Of a stretch of 64,000 bases of DNA, positions 42,309 to 52,203 are shown piece by piece (the stretch's first letter is position 1; each line of letters begins with the position of its first letter). The position numbers and the translations under genes are program-made. The DNA is from Crossiella equi (GTDB taxonomy: Bacteria > Actinomycetota > Actinomycetes > Mycobacteriales > Pseudonocardiaceae). A model generated the notes under the pieces. It was not told the DNA's origin and did not search any database. It was given only the letters and a program-made list of their open reading frames with translations. The stretch spans positions 3,271,786 through 3,335,785 of the forward strand of contig NZ_JAGIOO010000001.1 of the NCBI RefSeq assembly GCF_017876755.1, in the 5' to 3' direction.

Positions 42309-43632
42309 GGGAGTCCTTTCCGTCGTCGGTGGCCGCTCCGGCCGCCGTCAGGGCGCCCGCCGGGGTGACCAGCACCGTGGTGATGCGCATGCGGCCCCGG
42401 TTGTCCTTGCCGCCCTCGGCCCGCATGCGCAGGCCCTCGATCTCGGCCTCCGCGCCCGGCAGCGGGACCCGGCCCAGGCGCTGGGCCAGCAGGCCGCCCA
42501 CCGTCTCGACCTCGGAGGCGTCCAGCTCCACGCCGAAGTAGGCGCCCAGGTCCTCCACCGGCAGGCGGGAGGACACGCGCACCGACGGGGTGCCGTCGCC
42601 CAGCACCTCGATGGGCGGGCGCTCGTCCGCGTCGTGCTCGTCGGTGATCTCGCCGACGATCTCCTCGATGATGTCCTCGATCGTCAGCAGGCCCGCGGTG
42701 CCGCCGTACTCGTCGACCGCGATCGCCAGGTGGTTGCGGGAGACCTGCATCTCCTTGAGCAGCTCGTCCAGGCGCTTGGAGTCCGGGACGAAGCTGGCCG
42801 GGCGCATGAGCTCGCGCACGGACACGTCCCGGTCGGCCTCGGCCGCGCCCTCCACCGAGGAGCGCACCAGGTCCTTGAGGTTCACCACGCCGACCACGTC
42901 GTCCACGCTCTCCCCGATGACCGGGATGCGGGAGAACCCGGTGCGCAGGCACAGCGCGAGGGCCTGGCGCACGGACTTGTCCTGCTCGATCCACACGATC
43001 TCGGTGCGCGGCACCATGACCTCGCGCGCGATGGTGGCGCGCAGCTCGAACACCGAGTGGATCATCTCGCGCTCGCCCGCGTCGACCACCCCGCGCTCCT
43101 GGGCGAGGTCGACCAGCTCGCGCAGCTCGACCTCGGAGGAGAACGGGCCCTCGCGGAACCCGCGGCCCGGGGTGATCGCGTTGCCGATGAGGATCAGCAG
43201 CTTGCTCAGCGGTCCGAGCACGGTGCCCAGGGCGCGGACCAGCCCGGCCAGCGGCACCGCGACGCCGTAGGGGTGCTGGCGGCCGATGGTGCGCGGCCCG
43301 ACGCCGACCAGCACATAGCTGACCACGAGCATGCTGAGCATGGCGGTGAGCGCGGCCAGCCAGTCCGGGTCGAACCAGTTCAGGCACACCACGGTGATGA
43401 GCACGGTGGCGGCCAGCTCGCAGCCCAGCCGCAGCAACAGCAGCAGGTTGATGTGCCGGGGCCGGTCGGCGACCACGGCCGCGAGCTGCCGGGCGCCCGC
43501 GCGGCCCTGCCGGACCAGCGCGTCCACGCGGGCCCGGGAGACCGTGCCGAGCGCGGCGTCGGCGGCACCGAACACCCCGGCGGCGAGCACGAGCAGGACC
43601 GCGATGACGACCAGCGTCACGGGGTCTGACAT
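42301..43632 (-). CDS. CNNM/CorC-type membrane protein with CBS pair
   Basis: The 443-residue protein has three to four N-terminal hydrophobic segments (DUF21 domain). Two CBS domains follow (about 200-330, from VMVPRTEIVWIEQD to AIAVDEYGGTAGLLTIEDII), and then a CorC_HlyC domain. Such proteins are thought to export Mg2+ or Co2+ or act in membrane ion balance. The ATG at 43632 was chosen as the start of the DUF21 helix; the upstream frame overlaps ybeY. Part of the phoH-ybeY-CNNM-cdd group. Confidence 0.92.
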   Translation of the reverse strand: MSDPVTLVVIAVLLVLAAGVFGAADAALGTVSRARVDALVRQGRAGARQLAAVVADRPRHINLLLLLRLGCELAATVLITVVCLNWFDPDWLAALTAMLSMLVVSYVLVGVGPRTIGRQHPYGVAVPLAGLVRALGTVLGPLSKLLILIGNAITPGRGFREGPFSSEVELRELVDLAQERGVVDAGEREMIHSVFELRATIAREVMVPRTEIVWIEQDKSVRQALALCLRTGFSRIPVIGESVDDVVGVVNLKDLVRSSVEGAAEADRDVSVRELMRPASFVPDSKRLDELLKEMQVSRNHLAIAVDEYGGTAGLLTIEDIIEEIVGEITDEHDADERPPIEVLGDGTPSVRVSSRLPVEDLGAYFGVELDASEVETVGGLLAQRLGRVPLPGAEAEIEGLRMRAEGGKDNRGRMRITTVLVTPAGALTAAGAATDDGKDSRA

Positions 43633-43645
43633 GGCTCTGGCCGCC

Positions 43646-44226
43646 TCAGCCGGTGGGGTCGCTGTCCGCGGGGGGCTGCTGCGGGGCGGCGGCCGGGGCG
43701 GCCTCCTCCTCGCCCTCGTGCAGGCCGACCGCGCCGAGCACCTTGTCGTCGGCGGCGCGCTGCTTCTCCTGGGTCCGCGCCGAGCGGAAGTCGGCGAGGA
43801 TGCGGTTCTGCAGCGAGAACATCTCCCGCTCCTCCTCCGGCTCGGCGTGGTCGTAGCCGAGCAGGTGCAGTACGCCGTGCACGGTGAGCAGGTGCAGCTC
43901 GTCGGTGAGGCTGTGCCCGGCCTTGCGTGCCTGGTCCTTGGCGAAGGCGGGGCAGAGCACGATGTCACCGAGCAGCGCCGGGCCCACGCCCGCGGCGTCG
44001 GGGCGGCGGGCCGAGTCGAGCTCGTCCATGGGGAAGGCCATGACGTCGGTGGGCCCGGGCAGGTCCATCCAGCGCTCGTGCAGGTCGGACATCACGTCCA
44101 GCTCGACCAGCAGCACGGACAGCTCCGCGAGCGGGCTGACGCCCATGCGGTCCAGCGCGAACCGCGCCGCGTCGACGATCGAGGTCTCCTCGACGCCAAC
44201 TCCCGACTCGTTGGCGATCTCGATGC

Positions 44227-44230
<4 letters not shown>
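43646..44230 (-). CDS. ybeY: endoribonuclease YbeY
   Basis: The 194-residue metal-dependent RNase matures the 16S rRNA 3' end. The H-x3-H-x5-H zinc motif is seen in [11 protein letters not shown]. The C-terminal 30 residues are an acidic Pro/Ala tail, longer than in E. coli. ATG start at 44230 overlaps the phoH stop (ATGA). Confidence 0.95.
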
Positions 44231-45261
<1,031 letters not shown>

Positions 45262-45444
45262 GTGGCCTCGGGCCTGCTTTCTCGGGGTGCGGGTTGTGGA
45301 CTGCTGTCACCCCAGATGCTAACGCCAGGCCCAGACGGTCCCCACCGCAATAGCGGGTCAGGTTGTCCCGGTCTGGATCGGGACCGCTGGCGAGCGGTAC
45401 CGCCGGGCAGGTGCGGTGGGCGGGGCACCCGGTCCCGGCTGGGC

Positions 45445-45783
45445 TCACGGCCAGCGCAGCCGGGTACCTCCCAGCAGGTGCAGGTGCGCGTGGAACTCGG
45501 TCTGGCCGCCGCCGCGCCCGGTGTTGGCGATCATCCGGTACCCGGGCCCGGCGATGCCGGTCTCGGCCGCGACCTTGGCCGCCATGGCGACCAGCTCACC
45601 CGCCAGCGCGGGGTCGGCGGCGGTCATCGCGGGCACGTCCCGGTGGTGGGCCCTGGGCACGACGAGCACGTGCACCGGGGCCTGTGGGCTGATGTCGTCG
45701 AAGGCCAGGACGTGCTCGTTCTCGCCGCGCACCCGGGCGGGCAGCTCGCCCGCGACGATCCGGCAGAAGACGCAGTCGGTCAT
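45445..45783 (-). CDS. HIT-family hydrolase
   Basis: The 112-residue protein has the histidine triad in EFHAHLHLLGG and the N-terminal CVFCRIVAGELPA zinc-type pair. HIT proteins cleave purine nucleoside phosphoramidates and related compounds. The ATG at 45783 overlaps the stop of the TetR gene, so the regulator is made first on the same mRNA. Confidence 0.93.
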   Translation of the reverse strand: MTDCVFCRIVAGELPARVRGENEHVLAFDDISPQAPVHVLVVPRAHHRDVPAMTAADPALAGELVAMAAKVAAETGIAGPGYRMIANTGRGGGQTEFHAHLHLLGGTRLRWP

Positions 45784-46406
45784 TCGGAGAGGTCCTGTCC
45801 GGGGAAGAGCTGTTCGAGGTGGTCGTCCAGCAGTCTGGTCATCAGGGCCGGGGACATCGTCTCCGGGTTGGTCAGGCCGTGCAGGGCCAGGCCGTCGGTG
45901 AGGGCCAGCAGGCGGATGGCCTCGCGTTCGGGGTCGGCGTCCGGGCGGAGGATGCCCTGGTCCCGGGCCTGGTTGAGGCGTTCCAGGAGCCAGTCGGCGA
46001 TCCGCGCGTCGCCCTTGCGGCCCGCCGCGCGCAGCACCGGGTCGACCCGGGCCCGGCCGATGAAGGCCATCCAGACCTCGGCGGTGACCCGGCTGTCGTC
46101 GTCCAGGGGCAGCATCACGCTGAGCAGGCGGCGCACCCGCCAGGGCACGGTGTGGCTCTCCGGGGGGCGGCCGTGCTCGTCCGGGGTGCGGTTGCGGGCG
46201 GTGAACTGCTCAGCCGCCAGGTCCATGGCGAAGTGCAGGAGGGCGTCCTGGGTGGGGAAGTAGTGCCGCAGCGAGCCGGCCGACCAGCCGGACTCGGCGG
46301 CCACCGCGCGCACCGAGGCGCGTTCGACGCCGTCGCGGCGCACCACGCGCCACACGGCCTGTGCCAGCTCCTGGCGGCGGGCCTCGTGGTCGACGAGTTT
46401 GGGCAC
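45780..46406 (-). CDS. TetR-family transcriptional regulator
   Basis: The 208-residue protein has an N-terminal helix-turn-helix (ERASVRAVAAESGWSAGSLR, HYFPTQDALLHF) and a helical ligand domain of the BetI-like type (EVWMAFIGRARVDP). GTG start at 46406. The inverted repeat TAACAC-AAGC-GTGTTA 11 bp upstream is a likely self-operator. It is co-translated with the HIT gene; ligand unknown. Confidence 0.9.
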   Translation of the reverse strand: MPKLVDHEARRQELAQAVWRVVRRDGVERASVRAVAAESGWSAGSLRHYFPTQDALLHFAMDLAAEQFTARNRTPDEHGRPPESHTVPWRVRRLLSVMLPLDDDSRVTAEVWMAFIGRARVDPVLRAAGRKGDARIADWLLERLNQARDQGILRPDADPEREAIRLLALTDGLALHGLTNPETMSPALMTRLLDDHLEQLFPGQDLSE

Positions 46407-46416
46407 TGTACTTTTC

Positions 46417-46432
46417 TAACACAAGCGTGTTA
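46417..46432. promoter_or_regulatory. TetR-type operator candidate
   Basis: TAACAC (46417-46422), a 4-bp spacer and GTGTTA (46427-46432) form a 6-bp inverted repeat directly before the TetR gene, in an AT-rich patch with a TATAAC-like -10 on the minus strand. Distance and symmetry suit autorepression. Confidence 0.5.
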
Positions 46433-46518
46433 TAAAACTGACGTCAAAATCCACTGATAAGTGGTCTTGGACTGGAGAAAAAGAAACCCCGGCTTGCCAC
46501 AGGGTGGGTGATGGGGGT

Positions 46519-46619
46519 GGTTGCGTTGCGACGGAGCCTGGGGGTCACTCCGTCGCAACGCAACCGCGCCGGACCGAGGGGGGAGGTGTCCGGCGATCCT
46601 TCGGGTGCCCGTCACCCGA
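46519..46619. other. three consecutive hairpins in the long rsmE-TetR gap
   Basis: The gap 46407-46842 has no convincing gene. Hairpin 1 has 18 perfect pairs (46519-46536 with 46548-46565, loop 11). Hairpin 2 pairs GCCGGA (46568-46573) with TCCGGC (46589-46594). Hairpin 3 pairs TCGGGTG (46601-46607) with CACCCGA (46613-46619). They may be the terminator of the hrcA-dnaJ-rsmE transcript or part of a structured RNA. In the rest, 46620-46842, I see nothing definite. Confidence 0.5.
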
Positions 46620-46842
46620 GGTCTTGGTGCGGGTGAGGAAAATCCGGGTGTGCCGATGAGGGCGGCCCCAGACCTTCTTTGCCCGTCGGCGACAGAGCGT
46701 AGCTCCTCTTCGGGCCCTCGCGCTACACCTGGACCGAATGGATCACGCCACTCGGCGCGCCAGAACAGCCGTTTGGCGATCGATCACTGGGCCGAGTGTC
46801 CATTACCGCGTCCGAGGTAGCGGAACTGCGCGAACCCGGGCG

Positions 46843-47613
46843 CTAACGAGCAGATTCGCCACTCGTTCCGGTGGTCTTCCATCGCCCGGTCAGGACCCCC
46901 AGTGCGCCCAGAGCGACGGCTCCGGCGGTCGAGGCGCGCAGCACGGTGGGCCCGAGCCGGACCGGCACCGCCCCGGCCTCGGTGAGCTTGTCGACCTCGC
47001 TCTGCGTGATCCCGCCCTCCGGGCCCACCACGATCAGGAGATCCCCGTCCGGGGGCAGCTCGACCTCGCCGATGCCCGCCGTGGCCGCCTCGTGCAGCAC
47101 CAGGGTGGCCGCGGCCGCGCGCACCAGCTGGGCGACCTGGCCGGTGCCCAGCGGCTCACCCACCTCCGGAACCCACGCGCGCCGGGCCTGTTTGGCCGCC
47201 TGGAGCGCGGTGGCACGCCACCTGGCCAACGCCTTGGCCCCGCGCGGTCCGTCCTCCCAGCGGGCCACACAGCGGCTGGCCTGCCACGGGTGCACGGCGT
47301 CCACCCCGGCCTCGGTGGCCAGCTCGACCGCGAGCTCGCCCCGGTCGCCCTTGACCAGGGCCTGAACCAGCACCACGCGCGGGCTGGGCGCGGGCTCGTG
47401 CCAGACCTGCTCGACCGCGAGGTCGACCACGTCCTTGCCGACGGCGGTCACCGCGCACCGGGCCAGGCCGCCCGCGCCGTCGGAGAGCACCAGGTGCTCC
47501 CCGACGCGCATGCGCTTGACCGTGGCCGCGTGCCTGCCCTCCGGTCCGTCCAGCCGACCGGCCGCACCCGGGGGCAGTGCGTCGACGTGGAAGACGGCGT
47601 CTCCGTGGATCAA
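46843..47613 (-). CDS. rsmE: 16S rRNA m3U1498 methyltransferase RsmE
   Basis: The 256-residue SPOUT-fold methyltransferase has an N-terminal PUA-like part (HVLSDG-type region at HLVLSDGAGGLAR) and the C-terminal knot motifs LLIVVGPEGGITQSE and RLGPTVLRASTAGAVAL that bind SAM. It lies 4 bp after dnaJ in the same direction, the usual actinobacterial order hrcA-dnaJ-rsmE. Start at 47613. Confidence 0.95.
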   Translation of the reverse strand: MIHGDAVFHVDALPPGAAGRLDGPEGRHAATVKRMRVGEHLVLSDGAGGLARCAVTAVGKDVVDLAVEQVWHEPAPSPRVVLVQALVKGDRGELAVELATEAGVDAVHPWQASRCVARWEDGPRGAKALARWRATALQAAKQARRAWVPEVGEPLGTGQVAQLVRAAAATLVLHEAATAGIGEVELPPDGDLLIVVGPEGGITQSEVDKLTEAGAVPVRLGPTVLRASTAGAVALGALGVLTGRWKTTGTSGESAR

Positions 47614-47617
47614 CGGC

Positions 47618-48790
47618 TCAACGCTGCCCGAAGGAGTGCCGCAGCCGCGAGAACAGCCCGCCGCCGTTGCGCCCGTTGGCGTTGGCGGCCAGCTCGGTCT
47701 GCTCCTCGCCGCGCAGCTCGGCGAGCTGGCGCAGCAGGTCGGCCTGGTCGTCGTCGAGCTTGGTGGGCACCACGACCTCGACGTGCACGTGCAGGTCGCC
47801 CCGCCCGTCCACGCGCCCGGAGGAGCGCAGCCTCGGCATGCCCTTGCCCGGCAGCACCAGCTCGGTGTTGGGCTGGGTGCCCGGGTCCAGGGGCAGGTCC
47901 TCGGTGCCGTCCAGGGTCTGCATCGGGATGGTCGCGCCGAGCGCGGCCGCGGTCATCGGCACCCGGATCGTGCAGTGCAGCTCGGTGCCGTCGCGGGTGA
48001 AGATCTCGTGCGGCAGTTCCTCGACCTCGACGTAGAGGTCACCGGCCGGGCCGCCGCCGGGGCCGACCTCGCCCTGGCTGGCCAGCCGCACGCGCATGCC
48101 GTCCGCCACGCCCGCCGGGATCTTGACGTTGATGGTGCGCCGCGAGCGGACCCGGCCCTCGCCGCCGCACTGCCCGCACGGGTCGGGGATGACCTCGCCG
48201 AAGCCGCGGCAGACCGGGCACGGCCGCGCGGTGACGACCTGGCCGAGGAACGAGCGCTGCACGGACTGCACCTCGCCGCGCCCGCCGCAGGTGTCGCAGC
48301 GCTGCGGGGAGCTGCCCTCGGCGCAGCCGGAGCCCTCGCACAGCGAGCACACGATCGCGGTGTCCACGGTGATCTCGCGGGTGATGCCGGTGGCGCACTC
48401 CTCCAGGGAGGCCTCCAGCCGGATCAGCGCGTCCGAACCGGGCTGGATCCGGCTGCGCGGACCCCGGCTGGCCGGACCGCCGCCGAAGAAGGCGTCCATG
48501 ATGTCGCCGAGGCCGAACCCGGCGAACGGGTCGCCGCCCATGCCGCCGCGGCCGCCGCCACCCCCGCCGCCGGGCGAGAGCGGGTCGCCGCCGAGGTCGA
48601 CGATCTTGCGCTTCTCCGGGTCGGAGAGCACCTCGTAGACCGCGGTGACCTCGCGGAAGCGCTGCTGGGCACTCTCCTCCGGATTGACGTCCGGGTGCAG
48701 CTCACGGGCGAGCTTGCGGTAAGCCCGCTTGATCTCCTCCTGCGATGCGTCCGAACGCACGCCGAGAGTGCCGTAGTAGTCCCTTGCCAC
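47618..48790 (-). CDS. dnaJ: chaperone DnaJ
   Basis: The 390-residue co-chaperone has a J domain ([20 protein letters not shown] with the HPD triad in ELHPDVNP), a Gly-rich linker, four zinc-knuckle repeats ([33 protein letters not shown]) and the C-terminal substrate domains. It stimulates DnaK. It is the DnaJ2 type paired with hrcA in actinobacteria. ATG at 48790, 29 bp from hrcA. Confidence 0.97.
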   Translation of the reverse strand: MARDYYGTLGVRSDASQEEIKRAYRKLARELHPDVNPEESAQQRFREVTAVYEVLSDPEKRKIVDLGGDPLSPGGGGGGGRGGMGGDPFAGFGLGDIMDAFFGGGPASRGPRSRIQPGSDALIRLEASLEECATGITREITVDTAIVCSLCEGSGCAEGSSPQRCDTCGGRGEVQSVQRSFLGQVVTARPCPVCRGFGEVIPDPCGQCGGEGRVRSRRTINVKIPAGVADGMRVRLASQGEVGPGGGPAGDLYVEVEELPHEIFTRDGTELHCTIRVPMTAAALGATIPMQTLDGTEDLPLDPGTQPNTELVLPGKGMPRLRSSGRVDGRGDLHVHVEVVVPTKLDDDQADLLRQLAELRGEEQTELAANANGRNGGGLFSRLRHSFGQR

Positions 48791-48819
48791 CGTCTCCCAG
48801 TCCTTCTTCCCTCAGCCGG

Positions 48820-49854
48820 TCAGCGCCCGGCCAGGATCTCTCCCACGTACGCGGCGACGGCGCGAACGGCCGCCATCGTGCCGGGGTAGTCCATTCTCGT
48901 CGGTCCGACGACACCCATGCCGCCGAGCACGGTGCCGGCCACACCGCCGTAGCCGATGGAGACCACCGACGTGGTGCGCATCTCCTCGGCCTCGTTCTCC
49001 TCGCCGATCCGCACGGTGATCGTCGAGTGGTCGTGTGCCGCCTGCAACAGCTTGAGCACCACGACTTGTTCCTCCAGTGCCTCCAGCACGCTGCGCAGCG
49101 AGCCGGGGAAGTCCGCGGTGCTGCGGGTGAGGTTGGCGGTGCCGCCGAGCAGCAGCCGCTCCTCGGGGTGCTCCACCAGCGACTCGATCAGCACGGTGCA
49201 CACCCGGAGCATGACGTCGCGCAGCTCGGTGGGCGCGCCCTCGGGCAGCTCGGCCACCCGCGCGGAGGCCTCGGCCAGGCGCCGCCCGACCAGGGCGGAG
49301 TTGAGCACGGTGCGCACCCGGCCGACGTCGTCCGGGCTGATCACGTCGCCGAGGTCGACCATGCGCTGCTCGACCCGGCCGGTGTCGGTGATGGTGACCA
49401 GCATCAGGCGGGCCGGTGTGATCGGCACCACCTCGATGTGGCGCACCACCGAGCGGGTGAGCGTGGGGTACTGCACGACCGCGACCTGCCGGGTGAGCTG
49501 GGCGAGCAGCCGGACGCTGCGCCGCAGCACGTCGTCGAGGTCGAGCGCGCCGTCCAGGAAGGTCTGGATCGCCCGCCGCTCGGCCGTGGACAGCGGTTTG
49601 ACGTCGCTGAGCCGGTCGACGAAGACCCGGTAGCCCTTGTCCGTCGGCACGCGCCCCGCGCTGGTGTGGGGCTGGGTGATGTACCCGTCCTCCTCCAGCA
49701 CGGCCATGTCGTTGCGCACCGTCGCACTGGACACGCCGAGGTTGTGCCGGTCCACGAGCGCCTTCGACCCGACCGGCTCCTGCGTGGAGACGTAGTCGGC
49801 GACGATGGCCCGCAGCACCTCGAACCGCCGGTCGTCCGGCGACCCTGTGTTCAC
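48820..49854 (-). CDS. hrcA: heat-inducible repressor HrcA
   Basis: The 344-residue protein has an N-terminal winged helix ([39 protein letters not shown]) typical of HrcA. A GAF-like domain follows and it ends at YVGEILAGR. It represses chaperone genes by binding CIRCE elements. I saw no TTAGCACTC-N9-GAGTGCTAA site before the gene itself. ATG at 49854. It heads the hrcA-dnaJ-rsmE operon. Confidence 0.96.
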   Translation of the reverse strand: MNTGSPDDRRFEVLRAIVADYVSTQEPVGSKALVDRHNLGVSSATVRNDMAVLEEDGYITQPHTSAGRVPTDKGYRVFVDRLSDVKPLSTAERRAIQTFLDGALDLDDVLRRSVRLLAQLTRQVAVVQYPTLTRSVVRHIEVVPITPARLMLVTITDTGRVEQRMVDLGDVISPDDVGRVRTVLNSALVGRRLAEASARVAELPEGAPTELRDVMLRVCTVLIESLVEHPEERLLLGGTANLTRSTADFPGSLRSVLEALEEQVVVLKLLQAAHDHSTITVRIGEENEAEEMRTTSVVSIGYGGVAGTVLGGMGVVGPTRMDYPGTMAAVRAVAAYVGEILAGR

Positions 49855-49933
49855 CGCGCGTCACCTCCCTGTTGGGACCAAGTCTAGGGTCTTGCCCGGG
49901 GAGCGGGTGTCGGAGAGCGGCAGGGAGGCCGGG

Positions 49934-50227
49934 GTGATCTTCAGGGACGTCCGGGACGGACGGCCGTACCCGGAGCACGGGCTGAGCACGCGGGAGTGGG
50001 CGAAGATCCCGCCGAGGCCCGTGCGGCTGGACGAACTGGTCACGACGAAGAAGGTCCTGGAGCTGGACCGGCTGCTCAGCTCGGACTCCACGTTCTTCGG
50101 CGACCTGTTCGCGCACGCGGTGCAGTGGCGGGGCGAGATGTTCCTGGAGGACGGTCTGCACCGGGCGGTGCGGGCGGCGCTGCAGCAGCGGAACTTCATC
50201 CACGTGCGGGTGCTGGTCCTGGGCTGA
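49934..50227 (+). CDS. conserved hypothetical protein divergent from hrcA
   Basis: The 97-residue protein starts VIFRDVRDGRPYPEHGLSTR and continues with RPVRLDELVTTKKVLELDRL and EDGLHRAVRAALQQRN. The family is widely conserved next to hrcA in actinobacteria but has no proven role. The C-terminal pattern LEDGLHRAVRAAL suggests a DNA- or partner-binding helix. The GTG at 49934 was chosen because GGGAGG precedes it by 6 bp; the frame is open further upstream across the hrcA start. Confidence 0.75.
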   Translation: MIFRDVRDGRPYPEHGLSTREWAKIPPRPVRLDELVTTKKVLELDRLLSSDSTFFGDLFAHAVQWRGEMFLEDGLHRAVRAALQQRNFIHVRVLVLG

Positions 50228-50247
50228 TCGCTGGGATAGTGCTGGGC

Positions 50248-50688
50248 GTGCCGACCGAGATCGAGGACCGCCTCGCCATCCAGGACCTGGCCAACCACTA
50301 CGCCCTCGCCGTCGACGGCAAGGACTGGGCCGCGCTGGCGGGGGTGTTCACATCGGACGCGCGTTTCGCCGCGGCCGGGGTCGCCGACTGCCAGGGCGTG
50401 GAAGCGGTGGTGGGCTTCGTGCGGGCCTCCTGCCAGCACCTGGACCTCACCCAGCACCACAACTCCAACCACCTGGTCACCGTGGCCGGGGACGATGCCG
50501 CGCACACCAGCTACGCGCAGGCCCAGCACGTGCGGCGGGGCCTGCCCGGCGGCGAGAAGTTCCTGGTGGCCTGCCGCTACGACGACCGGCTGCGCCGCAC
50601 CCCGGACGGCTGGCGGTTCACCAGCCGGACCGTGACGATCGTGTGGACCGAGGGCAACCCGGCGGTGCTGGCGATGCCCACGGCTTAG
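50248..50688 (+). CDS. SnoaL/NTF2-like protein
   Basis: The 146-residue protein has IEDRLAIQDLANHYALAVDG, DWAALAGVFTSDARF and DGWRFTSRTVTIVWTEG. This is the SnoaL-like layout of a cone-shaped alpha+beta barrel used by small isomerases, dehydratases and hydroxylases. Substrate is unknown. GTG start at 50248, 20 bp after the preceding stop. Its end overlaps the hemW end by 4 bp. Confidence 0.8.
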   Translation: MPTEIEDRLAIQDLANHYALAVDGKDWAALAGVFTSDARFAAAGVADCQGVEAVVGFVRASCQHLDLTQHHNSNHLVTVAGDDAAHTSYAQAQHVRRGLPGGEKFLVACRYDDRLRRTPDGWRFTSRTVTIVWTEGNPAVLAMPTA

Positions 50689-51902
50689 GGCACCAGCCTC
50701 CGCACCACGGCGTCGGCGAGCAGGCGGCCCTTGTCGGTGAGCACGCAGCGACCCTGCGCGAGCGCGGCGGGCTCCAGCAGGCCGTCGGAGGCGGCGATGC
50801 CGGCCTCCGCACGGCCGTCGGCGTCCAGCACGTCCACCGGCAGACCCTCGACCAGGCGCAGCTCCAGCAGGATGCGCTCCACGTCCCGGTCGGCCGGGTC
50901 CAGGGTCTCCCGGCCCGCCGCGGGCGAGTGGCCCTCGGCGAGCAGCTTGGCGTAGCGGCTGGGGTGCTTGACGTTCCACCAGCGCACCCCGCCGACGTGG
51001 CTGTGCGCGCCCGGTCCGGCGCCCCACCAGTCCCCGCCCAGCCAGTAGCCCAGGTTGTGGCGGCACCGGGCGGCCTCGTCGGTGGCCCAGTTGGACACCT
51101 CGTACCAGCGCAGCCCGGCCTGTTCCAGGGTGCGGTCGACCTGCTCGTACCGCTCGGCCAGCACGTCGTCGTCCGGGGTGGGCAGCTCGCCGCGGGCGAT
51201 GCGGCGGGCCAGCGCGGTGCCCTCCTCCACGATCAGCGCGTACGCCGAGACGTGGTCCACGCCCCCGTCCAGCACGACGTCCAGGGACTGCGCGAGGTCC
51301 CAGGCGCTCTCCCCGGGCGTGCCGTAGATGAGGTCGAGGTTGACGTGCTCGAACCCGGCCGCGCGGGCCTCCTTGGCCGCCGCCCGGGCCCGGCCCGGGG
51401 TGTGCGTGCGGTCCAGCACGGACAGCACGTGCGGGGCGGCCGACTGCATGCCCAGCGACACCCGGGTGTACCCGGCGTCGAGGATCCCGGCGAAGAACTC
51501 CGGCGAGGTGGACTCGGGGTTGGACTCGGTGGTGACCTCCGCGCCGGGGGCCAGGCCGAAGTTGTCGCGGACGGCGCCGAGCACCGCGGCCAGCCCGTCC
51601 GCGCCGAGCAGGGACGGGGTGCCGCCGCCCACGAACACGGTCTGCGCGGCGGGCGGGTTTCCCAGCACGTGGGCGGCCAGCGCGAGCTCGCGGCGCAGAC
51701 CCTCCAGCCAGGACTGGGGTGAGGCGGCCGAGCCCAGCTCACCGGGGGTGTAGGTGTTGAAGTCGCAGTAGCCGCAGCGGGTGGCGCAGAACGGGACGTG
51801 CACGTACACCCCGAACGGACGCGTGCCCAGGCCGGACAGGGCGGTGGCGGGCAGCGCACCGTCCTGCGGAGCGGGGTCTCCGTCGGGAAGCACAGAAGGC
51901 AT
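50685..51902 (-). CDS. hemW: radical SAM heme chaperone HemW
   Basis: The 405-residue radical SAM protein has the cluster motif CATRCGYCDF (CxxxCxxC), VFVGGGTPSLLGADGLAAVL and a HemN-like C-terminal domain. The fourth Cys used by true HemN (CxxxCxxCxC) is replaced by Phe, which fits HemW, a heme chaperone, rather than coproporphyrinogen oxidase. ATG at 51902. It is adjacent to dnaJ and hrcA in many genomes, as here. Confidence 0.92.
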   Translation of the reverse strand: MPSVLPDGDPAPQDGALPATALSGLGTRPFGVYVHVPFCATRCGYCDFNTYTPGELGSAASPQSWLEGLRRELALAAHVLGNPPAAQTVFVGGGTPSLLGADGLAAVLGAVRDNFGLAPGAEVTTESNPESTSPEFFAGILDAGYTRVSLGMQSAAPHVLSVLDRTHTPGRARAAAKEARAAGFEHVNLDLIYGTPGESAWDLAQSLDVVLDGGVDHVSAYALIVEEGTALARRIARGELPTPDDDVLAERYEQVDRTLEQAGLRWYEVSNWATDEAARCRHNLGYWLGGDWWGAGPGAHSHVGGVRWWNVKHPSRYAKLLAEGHSPAAGRETLDPADRDVERILLELRLVEGLPVDVLDADGRAEAGIAASDGLLEPAALAQGRCVLTDKGRLLADAVVRRLVP

Positions 51903-51985
51903 GACGACAGTGTCTCAAGTCGGTGGTCATCTCAGCATGCGGATGGCGGTAGACCGCCGGGTGGACGGCAGGCACACTGGGCGAC

Positions 51986-52078
51986 ATGACCTCGCCTGGA
52001 CGACGCTTGCTCCTCGTGGCCCGCCGCCACGTGGACTACCTGCGCGTCTCCAGCGCGCTCTGCCGACCGAACGTCTAG
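51986..52078 (+). CDS. 30-residue leader peptide before the sulfur operon
   Basis: A short frame from ATG 51986 to TAG 52078 encodes 30 residues with the pattern RRHVDYLRVSSALCR near the end. It matches the small actinobacterial leader peptides found upstream of sulfur-metabolism genes, with a conserved Cys codon (here followed by Arg) near the end. Such leaders are thought to sense cysteine by ribosome stalling. The reading frame is clean. There is no clear ribosome-binding site, so it may be read from a nearly leaderless transcript. A hairpin follows at 52103-52130 and the reductase gene starts 125 bp later. Confidence 0.75.
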   Translation: MTSPGRRLLLVARRHVDYLRVSSALCRPNV

Positions 52079-52102
52079 TCGGCCGCTGCATTTCTCTGAA
52101 AA

Positions 52103-52130
52103 CCAGCCGGCGACGGGACGTGTCGGCTGG
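52103..52130 (+). promoter_or_regulatory. hairpin between leader peptide and reductase gene
   Basis: CCAGCCG (52103-52109) pairs with CGGCTGG (52124-52130), loop 14 nt. It is positioned 25 bp after the leader stop, where an attenuator or a translation-masking structure would be. There is no T tract. In the remaining gap (51903-51985 and 52131-52203) I see a small GGCGGT/ACCGCC repeat and the GGAGG before the reductase, nothing more. Confidence 0.4.
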
Positions 52131-52203
52131 AGCCCTTCCCACCATGTGAAACACCGGGGCTTCGTTGGCGCGCTCGGCCGCCTCGAATCCCGGAGGTCGG
52201 ACC

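Noticed and set aside
49855-49933. CIRCE element in front of hrcA
   Set aside because: I looked for TTAGCACTC-N9-GAGTGCTAA on both strands around the hrcA start and found none; the operators must be elsewhere, for example at groE.
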